DNA of 64,000 bases from assembly GCA_016720345.1 (NCBI GenBank), contig JADKKV010000001.1, forward strand, positions 299,433 to 363,432, read 5' to 3'. Under the pieces are notes generated by a model. The model had not been told where the DNA came from. It saw only the letters and a program-made list of their open reading frames with translations, and did no database searches. The DNA is from Thermomonas sp. (GTDB taxonomy: Bacteria > Pseudomonadota > Gammaproteobacteria > Xanthomonadales > Xanthomonadaceae). Positions 17,093 to 25,008 of this stretch are shown piece after piece. Positions within the stretch are counted from its first letter, which is position 1; each line of letters opens with the position of its first letter. A program made the position numbers and the translations under genes.

Positions 17093-17746
17093 ATGCAACC
17101 CGATTTCTGGCACCAGCGCTGGGCCGATAACCAGATCGGCTTCCACCAGTCCGCGCCCACCCCGCTGCTGTTGAAGCACTGGCCGGCGCTGGGCATCACG
17201 CCGGGCGCGCAAGTCTTCGTGCCGCTGGCCGGCAAGTCGCTGGACATGGCCTGGCTCGCATCGCAAGGCCATCGCGTGCTGGGCGTGGAACTGTCGCAAC
17301 TGGCCGTCGAACAATTCTTCGCCGAGCACGACCTGCAGCCCGGCATCCACGAAACGAAATACGGCCGCCACTACGTTGCAAGCGGCATCGAACTCATCTG
17401 CGGCGACGCCTTCGCGCTCGACGCCGATGCCCTGCGCGATTGCGCGGCGGTGTTCGACCGCGCCGCCCTGATCGCGCTGCCGCCGGAGTTGCGTGAACGC
17501 TATGCGAGCGAACTGTATGCATCCCTGCCCACTGGGTCCCGCGGGCTGCTGGTGACCCTGGAATACCCGCAGGAAGAACGCCCCGGACCGCCGTTCTCGG
17601 TCACGGAGGATGAAGTTCGCGCGCTGTATTCGCGCGACTGGCAGGTCGACCTGCTCGACCGCAGGCCGATCCCGCCGGAACACCCGGGTTACGTGGGCGG
17701 CGTGTCCCGACTGGACACCGCCACCTACGCCCTGCGCAAGCGCTAG
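17093..17746 (+). CDS. tpm: Thiopurine S-methyltransferase
   Basis: A 217-residue SAM-dependent methyltransferase with the TPMT N-terminus FWHQRWADNQIGFHQ, the SAM-binding PLAGKSLDMAWLA and GVELSQLAVEQFF motifs, and DRAALIALPPELRERYA. The bacterial enzyme methylates thiopurines and, in pseudomonads, selenium and tellurium oxyanions. The ATG at 17093 has GAGGAG 6 nt upstream. It converges with asnB; the palindrome CTAG at 17743-17746 supplies the TAG stop of both genes. Confidence 0.95.
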   Translation: MQPDFWHQRWADNQIGFHQSAPTPLLLKHWPALGITPGAQVFVPLAGKSLDMAWLASQGHRVLGVELSQLAVEQFFAEHDLQPGIHETKYGRHYVASGIELICGDAFALDADALRDCAAVFDRAALIALPPELRERYASELYASLPTGSRGLLVTLEYPQEERPGPPFSVTEDEVRALYSRDWQVDLLDRRPIPPEHPGYVGGVSRLDTATYALRKR

Positions 17747-19428
17747 ATCGCCGCCACCGCGGCGTTGTGCACGCCGGCCACCGCGCGGCCGGAAGGATCC
17801 GCCATGGTCGCGAACGCGGCATCCCACGCGATCGCCGCCGGCGACGAGCACGCGATCGACTTGCCGCCCGGCACCGTGTTCGCGCAGGCGTCGCCCGGGA
17901 AGATGTCCTCGAAGATCCGGCGATAGAAGTACGCCTCGCGGGTCTGCGGCGGGTTGATCGGGAAGCGTTGCCCGGCCGCGGCGAAATCCGCGTCGCTCAC
18001 GTTCGCTTCGGCATGCGCCTTCAGGCCGTCGATCCAGCCGTAGCCAACGCCATCGCTGAACTGCTCCTTCTGCCGCCACAGGATTTCCTGCGGCAAATAG
18101 CCTTCGAACGCCTCGCGCAGCACGGATTTTTCCATCTTCCCGCCGCCGCTCATCTTGTACTTCGCGTCCATGCGCATCGCCACGTCCATGAACTCGACAT
18201 CCAGGAACGGCACCCGCGGCTCCACGCCCCACGCCATCATCGACTTGTTGGCGCGCAGGCAATCGAAGCTGTGCAGCGCATCCAGCTTGCGCACCAGCTC
18301 CTCGTGGAATTCGCGCGCGTTCGGCGCCTTGTGGAAGTACAGGTAACCGCCGAACAGTTCGTCGCTGCCCTCGCCGCTGAGCACCATCTTCACCCCCATC
18401 GCCTTGATCCGCCGCGCCAGCAGGAACATCGGCGTCGATGCACGGATGGTGGTGACATCGTAGGTCTCGATGTGCCGGATCACCTCCGGCAGCGCGTCCA
18501 GTCCCTCGGCGAAGCTGTAGGTGAAGCCGTGGTGCACGGTGCCCAATGCATCCGCGGCGATCTGCGCCGCAGCGAGATCCGGCGAGCCCTCCAGGCCGAT
18601 GGCGAAGCTGTGCAGGCGCGGCCACCAGGCCTCGCCCTTGTCGTCGTCCTCCACCCGCTTGCGCGCGAACTTGGCCGCGCAGGCCGCAACCAGCGAAGAA
18701 TCCAGCCCGCCCGACAGCAGCACGCCGTACGGCACGTCGCTCATCAGCTGGCGATGCACCGCGCGCTCGAAGGCCTCGCGCAGTTCGGCCTTGTCCGCAG
18801 CCACGCCCTGCACCGCGTCGTAGTCGCGCCACGCACGCTTGTACCAATGCACCAGCTCGCCGGTGGCGCTGTCGTAGGCATGGCCGGGCGGAAACGCGGC
18901 GACGTCGTCGCAGACGCGCACCAGCGACTTCATCTCCGAGGCCACCCACAGGCGGCCATCGGCGTCGTGGCCCCAGTACAGCGGACAGATGCCCATGTGG
19001 TCGCGCGCAATCAACACGCGCTTCGCGGCCGCATCCCACAACGCAAAGGCGAAGATGCCGTTGAGCCGGCCCAGCCAGGTCTCGGGCGCTTCGCCATCGC
19101 GATGCAACGCGTTGATCACCTCGCAGTCGGAACCGGTCTGGAAGGCATAGGGCCTTGCCAGCCGGCGCTCGAGGTCGCGATGGTTGTAGATCTCGCCGTT
19201 GACCGCCAGCGCCAGTTCGCCGTCCGCGGAATGGATGGGCTGCGCGCCGCCGGCGGGATCGACGATCGCCAGCCGTTCATGGACCAGCAGCGCGTTCGCA
19301 TCCACGTGCACCCCGCTCCAGTCCGGCCCGCGGTGGCGCTGGCGCGCGGACAGGGACAGCGCCAATGGCCGCAGGGGATGCAGGTCCGCGCCGGGGCGGA
19401 GGTCGAAGACGCCGAGGATCGAGCACAT
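17743..19428 (-). CDS. asnB: Asparagine synthase B (glutamine-hydrolysing)
   Basis: A 561-residue two-domain enzyme. An N-terminal class II glutaminase has the nucleophile Cys2 (MCSILGVF) and NGEIYNH. The C-terminal synthetase has the ATP-pyrophosphatase loop LLSGGLDSSLVA (near 238) and LSGEGSDELFGGY. It converts aspartate, glutamine and ATP to asparagine. AAGGA lies upstream of the ATG at 19428. The gene is preceded by an Asn-rich leader peptide and an intrinsic terminator (19458-19589), which indicates control by transcription attenuation. It converges with tpm, overlapping by 4 nt. Confidence 0.97.
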   Translation of the reverse strand: MCSILGVFDLRPGADLHPLRPLALSLSARQRHRGPDWSGVHVDANALLVHERLAIVDPAGGAQPIHSADGELALAVNGEIYNHRDLERRLARPYAFQTGSDCEVINALHRDGEAPETWLGRLNGIFAFALWDAAAKRVLIARDHMGICPLYWGHDADGRLWVASEMKSLVRVCDDVAAFPPGHAYDSATGELVHWYKRAWRDYDAVQGVAADKAELREAFERAVHRQLMSDVPYGVLLSGGLDSSLVAACAAKFARKRVEDDDKGEAWWPRLHSFAIGLEGSPDLAAAQIAADALGTVHHGFTYSFAEGLDALPEVIRHIETYDVTTIRASTPMFLLARRIKAMGVKMVLSGEGSDELFGGYLYFHKAPNAREFHEELVRKLDALHSFDCLRANKSMMAWGVEPRVPFLDVEFMDVAMRMDAKYKMSGGGKMEKSVLREAFEGYLPQEILWRQKEQFSDGVGYGWIDGLKAHAEANVSDADFAAAGQRFPINPPQTREAYFYRRIFEDIFPGDACANTVPGGKSIACSSPAAIAWDAAFATMADPSGRAVAGVHNAAVAAI

Positions 19429-19457
19429 CGTGGAAGTCCTTGTGGGGTGTTTTTCGA

Positions 19458-19497
19458 GGGGAAAACGAAGAGGCCCGCACTTTGCAGTGCGGGCCTC
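19458..19497 (-). terminator. Intrinsic terminator / attenuator in front of asnB
   Basis: Read on the minus strand, a perfect 12-bp stem (GAGGCCCGCACT, 19497-19486, and its complement, 19481-19470) with a 4-nt loop is followed by TTCGTTTTCCCC. It lies 41 nt upstream of the asnB ATG and 27 nt downstream of the leader peptide stop. It is the 3:4 hairpin of the proposed attenuator. It would also end read-through from mdeA. Confidence 0.85.
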
Positions 19498-19563
19498 GGG
19501 AAGATCAGCGTGTGATGCGCGCGCTAATCGCCGACCCGCGGGGGGCTGGCGTTCGGGCGATTA
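19470..19563 (-). promoter_or_regulatory. Asn-responsive attenuator, alternative RNA structures
   Basis: Segment 1, TAATCGCC (19563-19556), lies at the Asn codons and pairs perfectly over 8 bp with segment 2, GGCGATTA (19532-19525), which contains the leader stop codon. The GCGGGUC just before segment 2 (19539-19533) can instead pair over 7 bp (one G-U) with GGCCCGC (19495-19489) of the terminator's first arm. Ribosome stalling at Asn codons would free segment 2 to form the 2:3 antiterminator. Complete translation would leave the 3:4 terminator to form. Confidence 0.75.
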
Positions 19564-19589
19564 TTGTTGCTGGCGCGCTGCAGGCTCAT
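19524..19589 (-). CDS. asnB leader peptide (21 residues, Asn-rich)
   Basis: A 22-codon frame translating to MSLQRASNNNRPNASPPRVG plus a final D. It has Asn codons AAC, AAT, AAT in a row and a fourth AAC three codons later, and its TAG lies in segment 2 of the attenuator. The position, the amino acid matching the product of asnB, and the following terminator are the hallmarks of his/trp-type leader peptides. The ATG overlaps the mdeA stop (ATGA), so translation may be coupled to mdeA. Alternatively AATAGT (19601-19596), 6 nt upstream, with TTGCGC (19625-19620) at 18-bp spacing, could drive a separate leaderless transcript. No Shine-Dalgarno sequence is visible. Confidence 0.75.
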   Translation of the reverse strand: MSLQRASNNNRPNASPPRVGD

Positions 19590-20803
19590 GCGGCGACTAT
19601 TGCACGCAACTTCGGCGCCGCGCAAGCCGACAGCGCGCGCGCGACGTCGGCCACCAGGTCGTCGGTATCCTCCAGCCCCGCCGACAGCCGCACCAGTCCG
19701 TCGGAGATGCCCGCGGCCTCGCGTTGTTCCGGCGTGTAGGTCGAGTGGGTCATGCTGGCGGGGTGCTGCGCCAGCGATTCGGCATCGCCCAGGCTGACCG
19801 CACAGGCCACCATCCCGAGCGCGTCGATGAAGCGCATGCCCGCCTCGTAGCCGCCCTGCAGCTCGAACGCGATCATCCCGCCGGGCTGGCGCATCTGCCG
19901 CTTCGCCAATCCGTGCTGGGGGTCGGTTTCCAGGCCGGGGTAATGCACCTTCGCCACCGCCGGATGCGCCTGCAGCAGCCTCGCCACCGCCATCGCGTTG
20001 GTGCAGTGGCGGTCCATCCGCAGCGCCAGCGTCTTCAGCCCGCGCATCAGCAGCGCGGCGTCCTGCGGCGAGAGCACCGCGCCGGTCATGTCCTTCAGGC
20101 CCTGCAGGCGGATGCGCTGGGCCAGCTCGGCGTCCGCGGCCACCGCGATGCCGGCGGTGACGTCGCCATGGCCGCTGATGTACTTGGTCGCCGAATGCAC
20201 CACGACGTCCGCACCCAGCGCGAGCGGGCGCTGCAGGTACGGGGTGCAGTAGGTGTTGTCGACCACCACCAGCGCACCGGCGCGATGCGCCGCGGCCGCG
20301 ACCGCTTCGATGTCCACCAGCCGCATGTTGGGATTGGCCGGGCTTTCGAAGTACACGACCTTGGGCTTGCCGGCCATCGCGGCCTCGACCGCCGACGGGT
20401 CGGTCATGTCGACATGGGTCACGCGCACCCCGAACTCGCCGATCCCGTGGTGCAGGAACGCGAAGGTGCAGCCGTACAGGGTGAGGTCGACCACGATCTC
20501 GTCGCCGGGGCGCAGCAGGGTCCACAGGGTGGCGGTGATCGCGCCCATGCCGGAGCCGAACGCGATCGCGGCGGCGCCGCCTTCCAGCACCGCCAGCCGC
20601 GACTCCAGCAGGGCCAGGGTCGGGTTGGCGATGCGCGTGTAGATGTAGCCGTCCGCCTCGCCGGCGAAGCAGCGCCCGCCCCCGGCCGCGCTGGCGAAAG
20701 TGAAGGTGGCGCTCTGGTACACCGGCGGCACCAGCGCGCCGTGGTGGTCGCGCGGGTCGTAGCCATGGTGGATGGCGGTGGTGGAGAAACCGGGCATGCC
20801 CAT
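19586..20803 (-). CDS. mdeA: Methionine gamma-lyase
   Basis: A 405-residue Cys/Met-metabolism PLP enzyme. It is assigned to methionine gamma-lyase rather than cystathionine gamma-synthase because it has the family-specific cysteine in LYGCTFAFLHHGIGEFG (Cys116 in the Pseudomonas enzyme) and QGLKDMTGAVLSP (Lys240-Asp241). The PLP lysine is in HSATKYISGHGD. It cleaves methionine to 2-oxobutyrate, methanethiol and ammonia. It is divergent from an Lrp-type regulator, the mdeR-mdeA arrangement known in Pseudomonas putida. Its stop overlaps the start of the asnB leader peptide. Confidence 0.92.
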   Translation of the reverse strand: MGMPGFSTTAIHHGYDPRDHHGALVPPVYQSATFTFASAAGGGRCFAGEADGYIYTRIANPTLALLESRLAVLEGGAAAIAFGSGMGAITATLWTLLRPGDEIVVDLTLYGCTFAFLHHGIGEFGVRVTHVDMTDPSAVEAAMAGKPKVVYFESPANPNMRLVDIEAVAAAAHRAGALVVVDNTYCTPYLQRPLALGADVVVHSATKYISGHGDVTAGIAVAADAELAQRIRLQGLKDMTGAVLSPQDAALLMRGLKTLALRMDRHCTNAMAVARLLQAHPAVAKVHYPGLETDPQHGLAKRQMRQPGGMIAFELQGGYEAGMRFIDALGMVACAVSLGDAESLAQHPASMTHSTYTPEQREAAGISDGLVRLSAGLEDTDDLVADVARALSACAAPKLRAIVAA

Positions 20804-20842
20804 GCTCCGCTATTCGATGCGGATAGCGTATGCCTCCCCTGG

Positions 20843-20898
20843 CGGAAGCATTTTCCGAAGATGCAGCCATTCACCCACAACCGGGGTAAATTGTTCCC
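20843..20898. promoter_or_regulatory. Candidate Lrp-family operators between mdeA and mdeR
   Basis: Two 15-bp AT-centred sites with dyad-like ends: CGGAAGCATTTTCCG (20843-20857, a clean inverted repeat) and GGGTAAATTGTTCCC (20884-20898). Their centres are 41 bp apart, about four helical turns, which suits an oligomeric Lrp/AsnC protein. Prediction only. Confidence 0.4.
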
Positions 20899-20928
20899 AA
20901 CTTGAAGATAAACGAGGTTGATCCTTCC

Positions 20929-21402
20929 ATGACCCATGACCTGGACCGCACCGACCGCCGCCTGCTGGCCGCGCTGCAGGACGACGCGCGCCTGACCGTG
21001 GCCGAACTCGCCGAACGGGTGGCGCTGTCGACCTCGCCATGCTGGCGGCGGGTGCGCCGGCTGGAGCAGGCCGGCTACGTGACCGGTTACCACGCGCAAC
21101 TGTCGGCGGAGCGGCTGGGTTACGGGATCACCGCCTTCGTCAGCGTGGTGATGGGCAGCCACACCCAGGAGGTGGCGCGCGCCTTCGAGGCGCGCCTGCG
21201 CGACATCCCGGAAGTGATCGCCTGCCACAACGTGTCCGGGCGCTACGACTTCCTGCTGGAAGTGGTCGCCACCGACCTTGCCGCCTACGGCGAGTTCGCG
21301 CGCAACGTGCTGCAGGCCTTGCCCGGCGTGACCGAACTGCACTCCAGCTTCTCGCTGAAGTCGCTCAAGGCGGAACGCCGGCTGCCGCTGCACGGCACCT
21401 GA
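20929..21402 (+). CDS. mdeR: Lrp/AsnC family transcriptional regulator (MdeR-like)
   Basis: A 157-residue regulator with an N-terminal winged helix-turn-helix (DRTDRRLLAALQDDARLT; recognition region LSTSPCWRRVRRLEQAG) and a C-terminal RAM/effector domain (HNVSGRYDFLLEVVA). The ATG at 20929 follows GAGG; an in-frame TTG at 20902 is less likely. Divergence from mdeA matches P. putida, where MdeR activates mdeA, so I use that symbol. A general Lrp/Bkd-like role cannot be excluded. It converges with dapE, separated by 6 nt. Confidence 0.85.
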   Translation: MTHDLDRTDRRLLAALQDDARLTVAELAERVALSTSPCWRRVRRLEQAGYVTGYHAQLSAERLGYGITAFVSVVMGSHTQEVARAFEARLRDIPEVIACHNVSGRYDFLLEVVATDLAAYGEFARNVLQALPGVTELHSSFSLKSLKAERRLPLHGT

Positions 21403-21408
21403 GCGGGC

Positions 21409-22539
21409 TCAGCCCAGCAACCGCTCCAGCAACGCGTGGTAGAGGTCGGGCAAGGCCTCGAGGTCGGCTACCGCGATGTGTTCGTCGACCTTGTGGATGC
21501 TCGCGTTGACCGGCCCGATCTCCACGCACTGCGCGCCGAGCGGGGCGATGAAGCGCGCATCCGAGGTGCCGCCGCCGGTGCTTTCCTCCGGCGGCGCCCC
21601 GGCGAACCCGGCCAGCACCTCGCGCGCGGCGGCGCGCAACGGGCCCTCGGGGGTGTGGAACGGTTCACCGCCGCGCTGCCACTGCACGCTGAAGTCCAGC
21701 CCGTACTCGCCGAGCAGGGCCTCGCATTCCGCCTCCAGTTGCGCGGCGGTCCAGTTGGGGTTGTAGCGCAGGTTGAACAGCACCTGCAGCTCGCCGGGGA
21801 TCACGTTGTTGGCGCCGGTGCCTGCGTGGATGTTGCTGATCTGCAGGCTTGTCGGCGGGAAGCTCTCGTAGCCCTGGTCCCAATGCTTCCAGGCGAGCTC
21901 GGCCAGCGCCGCCAGCGACTGGTGGATCGGGTTGCGCGCCTTGTCCGGATAGGCCACATGGCCCTGGATGCCCTTCACCGTCAGCGTCGCGGACAGCGTG
22001 CCGCGGCGGCCGACGCGCAGCAGGTCACCAAGCGTCGATGTCGATGACGGCTCGCCGGTGATGCACCAGTCGATCCGCTGGCCGCGTTCGCGGAACAGCT
22101 CGGCGACCCGGCGCACGCCATCGACGGCATCGCCCTCCTCGTCCGAGGTCAGCAGCAACGCGACGGTGCCGGCATGGTCCGGATGCACGGCCACGAACCG
22201 CTCCAGCGCCACCACGAATGCCGCCACGCTGCCCTTCATGTCCGCCGCGCCGCGGCCGAACAGCACGCCGTCGCGCACCTCCGGCGCGAACGGATCGCTG
22301 GCCCAGGCATCGCGCGGGCCCGGGGGCACCACGTCGGTGTGGCCCAGCAGCACCAGCACAGGACCATCGCCGCCGCCATGCGTCGCCCACAGGTTGTCGA
22401 CCGCGCCGAAGCGCAGGCGTTCGCAGGCGAAACCGGCGCGCCCCAGGCGCTCCGCGACCAGTTGCTGGCAGCCGGCATCGTCGGGGGTGACCGAGGGCCG
22501 CGCGATCAGGTCGCGGGTGAGTTGGAGAACGTCGCTCAT
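21409..22539 (-). CDS. dapE: Succinyl-diaminopimelate desuccinylase
   Basis: A 376-residue M20 metallopeptidase-fold amidohydrolase. Metal-binding motifs are [11 protein letters not shown] (His and adjacent Asp) and [11 protein letters not shown] (catalytic Glu); [13 protein letters not shown] is characteristic of DapE. It hydrolyses N-succinyl-LL-diaminopimelate in lysine and peptidoglycan precursor synthesis. It belongs with dapD, 2.5 kb upstream on the same strand. The arsC-like gene immediately upstream is its usual partner in proteobacteria. Confidence 0.97.
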   Translation of the reverse strand: MSDVLQLTRDLIARPSVTPDDAGCQQLVAERLGRAGFACERLRFGAVDNLWATHGGGDGPVLVLLGHTDVVPPGPRDAWASDPFAPEVRDGVLFGRGAADMKGSVAAFVVALERFVAVHPDHAGTVALLLTSDEEGDAVDGVRRVAELFRERGQRIDWCITGEPSSTSTLGDLLRVGRRGTLSATLTVKGIQGHVAYPDKARNPIHQSLAALAELAWKHWDQGYESFPPTSLQISNIHAGTGANNVIPGELQVLFNLRYNPNWTAAQLEAECEALLGEYGLDFSVQWQRGGEPFHTPEGPLRAAAREVLAGFAGAPPEESTGGGTSDARFIAPLGAQCVEIGPVNASIHKVDEHIAVADLEALPDLYHALLERLLG

Positions 22540-22551
22540 GGGTTGCCCGTC

Positions 22552-22617
22552 GTAGGCGCGGCGCAGGCCGCGATGTGGTTGTTCGTGACTATTGGTCGCG
22601 GCTTGCGCCGCTCCTAC
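22552..22617. repeat. REP-type palindrome (GTAGGAGCG family)
   Basis: Arms at 22552-22573 and 22596-22617 are reverse complements with two mismatches and begin GTAGG(C/A)GCGGCGCA, with a 22-nt loop. The outer end matches the REP at 30470. Repeats of this kind are common between genes in Xanthomonadaceae. The right arm supplies the TAG stop codon (22614-22616) of the arsC-like gene. Confidence 0.8.
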
Positions 22618-22973
22618 AGGAGTCCGAACAGCTTCTTGAATCCGTTGTCACTGAACCCCTGCGACACGCTGCCGCCGTCCAGCACCACCACCGGCCGTCG
22701 CACCAGTTGCGGATATTCCTTCAGCAGCAACTTCCATTCGGGATCGCTGCCCGGCGCCTTGCGGTTCGGCGCCAGCTGGCGCCAGGTCGTGGAGGACTTG
22801 TTGACCAGTGCATCCCAGCCGCCCACCGCATCCTTCCAGGCCAGCAGCGTTTCCGGCGGCTGCCGCTGCTCGCGGTAATCCACGAAACGGTGCTCGATGC
22901 CGAAGCGCAGCAGCCAGTTGCGCGCCTTCCGGCAGGTGTCGCAATTGTCGAGCCCGTACAGGGTGGCGGCCAT
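22614..22973 (-). CDS. ArsC/Spx family protein (YffB type)
   Basis: A 119-residue thioredoxin-fold protein with an N-terminal CDTC motif (Cys11 and Cys14 in [15 protein letters not shown]) and the conserved [10 protein letters not shown] segment before the C-terminal helix. It belongs to the ArsC-like YffB group, for which arsenate reductase activity has not been shown. Its position directly upstream of dapE is conserved in many gammaproteobacteria. The ATG at 22973 gives the family N-terminus. The stop codon lies inside a REP palindrome, so the last residues (FGLL) may have been altered by it. Confidence 0.9.
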   Translation of the reverse strand: MAATLYGLDNCDTCRKARNWLLRFGIEHRFVDYREQRQPPETLLAWKDAVGGWDALVNKSSTTWRQLAPNRKAPGSDPEWKLLLKEYPQLVRRPVVVLDGGSVSQGFSDNGFKKLFGLL

Positions 22974-23038
22974 GCCCGTATCCGTTGCGTGGAGTGCGGG
23001 CATGATGCCGAAAGCCATGGCCGGCGGCGAGCCGCGGC

Positions 23039-24928
23039 TCAGCCGCCGACCACCGGCAGCTCGATGTAGCTGGCGTTGTCGGCGTCGTGGTGGATCGCGT
23101 TGTCGGCGACCACCGGCGTCGACTCGGTCTCGTTCGGGCCACCGGTGTTGAGGTTGCGCGCGAACTTCGGGAAGTTCGAGCTGGTCACCTCGACCCGGAT
23201 GCGGTGGCCCTTGCCGAACTGGATCGAGGTGGTGATCGGGGTTGGCCGGATCGTGTACACCTGGCCCGGCTGCATCGGCGCGGGCGCGGTGTAGCTGTCG
23301 CGATAGCGCGCGCGCTGGATGGTGTCGCCCACGATCCACGCGGTGCCGTCGGGGGCCACGTCCACCAGCTTCACCGCGAAGTCGGTGTCGCGCGCGGAGG
23401 ACGAGACCTTCAGCACCGCATCGACGAACCCGCTGACTTCCATCGGCGCCTGCAGCGGCTCGCTGTCGTAGACCAGCACGTCGTTGCGCGCAGAGATCTG
23501 GCGCTGGTCGAACGCGCCGGCGGTGACCAGCCCGCCGTTGCAGCAGTCGCCGCCGCCGATGGTCTGGACCGGGTTGCGCGGGTCGTAGCGGTAGCTGTCC
23601 TTCGCCTCGCCTGCAGGCGGTGCGTCCGCGGCCAGGCGGCCGTCGCCGAACATCGAATTGGCGCGGCCACCGGAGCGCAGGTACATCCGCAGCGTGCGCG
23701 CCGCCTTCGGCGGCCACTCGGCGTCGGACTGCCAGCGGTTGGCGCCCATCGTGAAGTAGCGGACGTGCGCGGTGCCGTCCGGGAACGCCGCCGGCTTGCC
23801 CTTCAGCCAGCGGTCGAAGAAGGCCCACAGCTGCTGGTCGACCGGGAACCGGGCGTCGCCCATCGCGCGCTCGCCGACCTTGTAGTCCTCGCTGAGGCGG
23901 GCGAACTGGCAATGCGGGTTGGGACCGACCACCACGTACTGGTTCGCGCTCGCCTCGCGGTCGCTGGCGACCGTGCGCGCATGGTTGTACAGCGCCATGT
24001 TCGGCCCGATCGAGACGTCGTACCAGCTGTTGAACCACAGCGCCGGCACGCCCCAACCCATGTCGTCGTGGTACAGGCCGCCGGTCTTCCATGCGGGGTC
24101 GGCGGGGCCGCGCGCGATCAGCGACTCGAACGTCCCCGGCGGCTCACCCAGCGAGGACAGCAGCTCCGCATACGGCAGGCGGCGCACGTGGGTCTTCCAG
24201 TCGACGTCCGGCTTGTCCGCATCCAGGCTGTTGTAGCGGGCGACGCGCGCGCGCATCGGGCCGTTGAGGTCCTGCGGCAATTCCGCCCGCAGCGGATTGT
24301 CGACGCCGTACAACCACACCCCGAACAGGGTGCGCGGGACCCCGCCCGTGTAGAAGTTCCCCTGCTCTAGGAACCGGCCGACCTTGCCGATCCCCGCGCC
24401 TGCGGCCATCGGCACCATCGCCGCGTGCGCCGGGTGGTTCATCCCCGCCAGCGCCAGCTGCCACTCCGCCGAGGACGAACAGCCGAGGGTGCCGACCTTG
24501 CCGTTCGACCACGGCTGCGCGGCGATCCAGCTGAGGGTGTCGTAGCCGTCGGTCTGCGGACGTCCGAGGATCTCGTAGGTGCCCTGGCTGAAGTAGCGTC
24601 CGCGTTCGTTCTGGACGATGAAGGCATAGCCGCGCCGCACCGCCTCGAGCGCATAGCGCGCAGTGCTGCCCGCTGGCACGTGTTCGTCGTAGGGGGTCTT
24701 CCAGAGCACCACCGGCAGCTTGCCGCTGGCCCCCTTCGGCCGCCAGATGTTGGTGGACAGGCCCTTGCCGTCGCGCATCGGCACCAGGACCGCGGTCTCC
24801 GCATCGGCGATCCCGGCGAGCTCGGCGCGCAGGCCCTCGTCGCTGTAGCGCGAAAGGTCCTGCGCCGGCGCCGCGCTGGCCGCGGTCACGGCGGCGGCGA
24901 GCAGGCAGCAGGCAAGGCGTGTCTTCAT
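23039..24928 (-). CDS. CocE/NonD family hydrolase (peptidase S15 type), exported
   Basis: A 629-residue alpha/beta hydrolase with a cleavable signal peptide (MKTRLACCLLAAAVTAASA). Then come the S15 catalytic domain (MRDGKGLSTNIWRP; nucleophile region TLGCSSSAEWQL; FNSWYD with the Asp; a His in GPNPHCQF) and a C-terminal jelly-roll X-Pro domain (about 440-629). Members hydrolyse esters or acyl/prolyl bonds; the substrate is unknown. It sits between dapD and the arsC-like gene, where related genomes usually have no such gene. The ATG at 24928 has no good ribosome binding site; GGAGG lies about 25 nt upstream. Confidence 0.9.
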   Translation of the reverse strand: MKTRLACCLLAAAVTAASAAPAQDLSRYSDEGLRAELAGIADAETAVLVPMRDGKGLSTNIWRPKGASGKLPVVLWKTPYDEHVPAGSTARYALEAVRRGYAFIVQNERGRYFSQGTYEILGRPQTDGYDTLSWIAAQPWSNGKVGTLGCSSSAEWQLALAGMNHPAHAAMVPMAAGAGIGKVGRFLEQGNFYTGGVPRTLFGVWLYGVDNPLRAELPQDLNGPMRARVARYNSLDADKPDVDWKTHVRRLPYAELLSSLGEPPGTFESLIARGPADPAWKTGGLYHDDMGWGVPALWFNSWYDVSIGPNMALYNHARTVASDREASANQYVVVGPNPHCQFARLSEDYKVGERAMGDARFPVDQQLWAFFDRWLKGKPAAFPDGTAHVRYFTMGANRWQSDAEWPPKAARTLRMYLRSGGRANSMFGDGRLAADAPPAGEAKDSYRYDPRNPVQTIGGGDCCNGGLVTAGAFDQRQISARNDVLVYDSEPLQAPMEVSGFVDAVLKVSSSARDTDFAVKLVDVAPDGTAWIVGDTIQRARYRDSYTAPAPMQPGQVYTIRPTPITTSIQFGKGHRIRVEVTSSNFPKFARNLNTGGPNETESTPVVADNAIHHDADNASYIELPVVGG

Positions 24929-25008
24929 GGCAGGTCCCCGGGCAGGCAATGCCTCCTGTTTGGCACGAAGCGCGCACCGCCACCCCTGCCGGAAGTCACG
25001 CCAGCGGG

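Noticed and set aside
14344-17346. A 1000-codon minus-strand frame opposite parC and tpm
   Set aside because: Antisense shadow of two well-identified genes. Only its last 50 codons (14344-14496) lie outside them, and those were kept as a separate small gene.
19586-20803. Cystathionine gamma-synthase or gamma-lyase (metB/metC)
   Set aside because: The family-specific cysteine in LYGCTF and the KD pair in GLKDMTG are hallmarks of methionine gamma-lyase, and the divergent Lrp-type gene matches mdeR.
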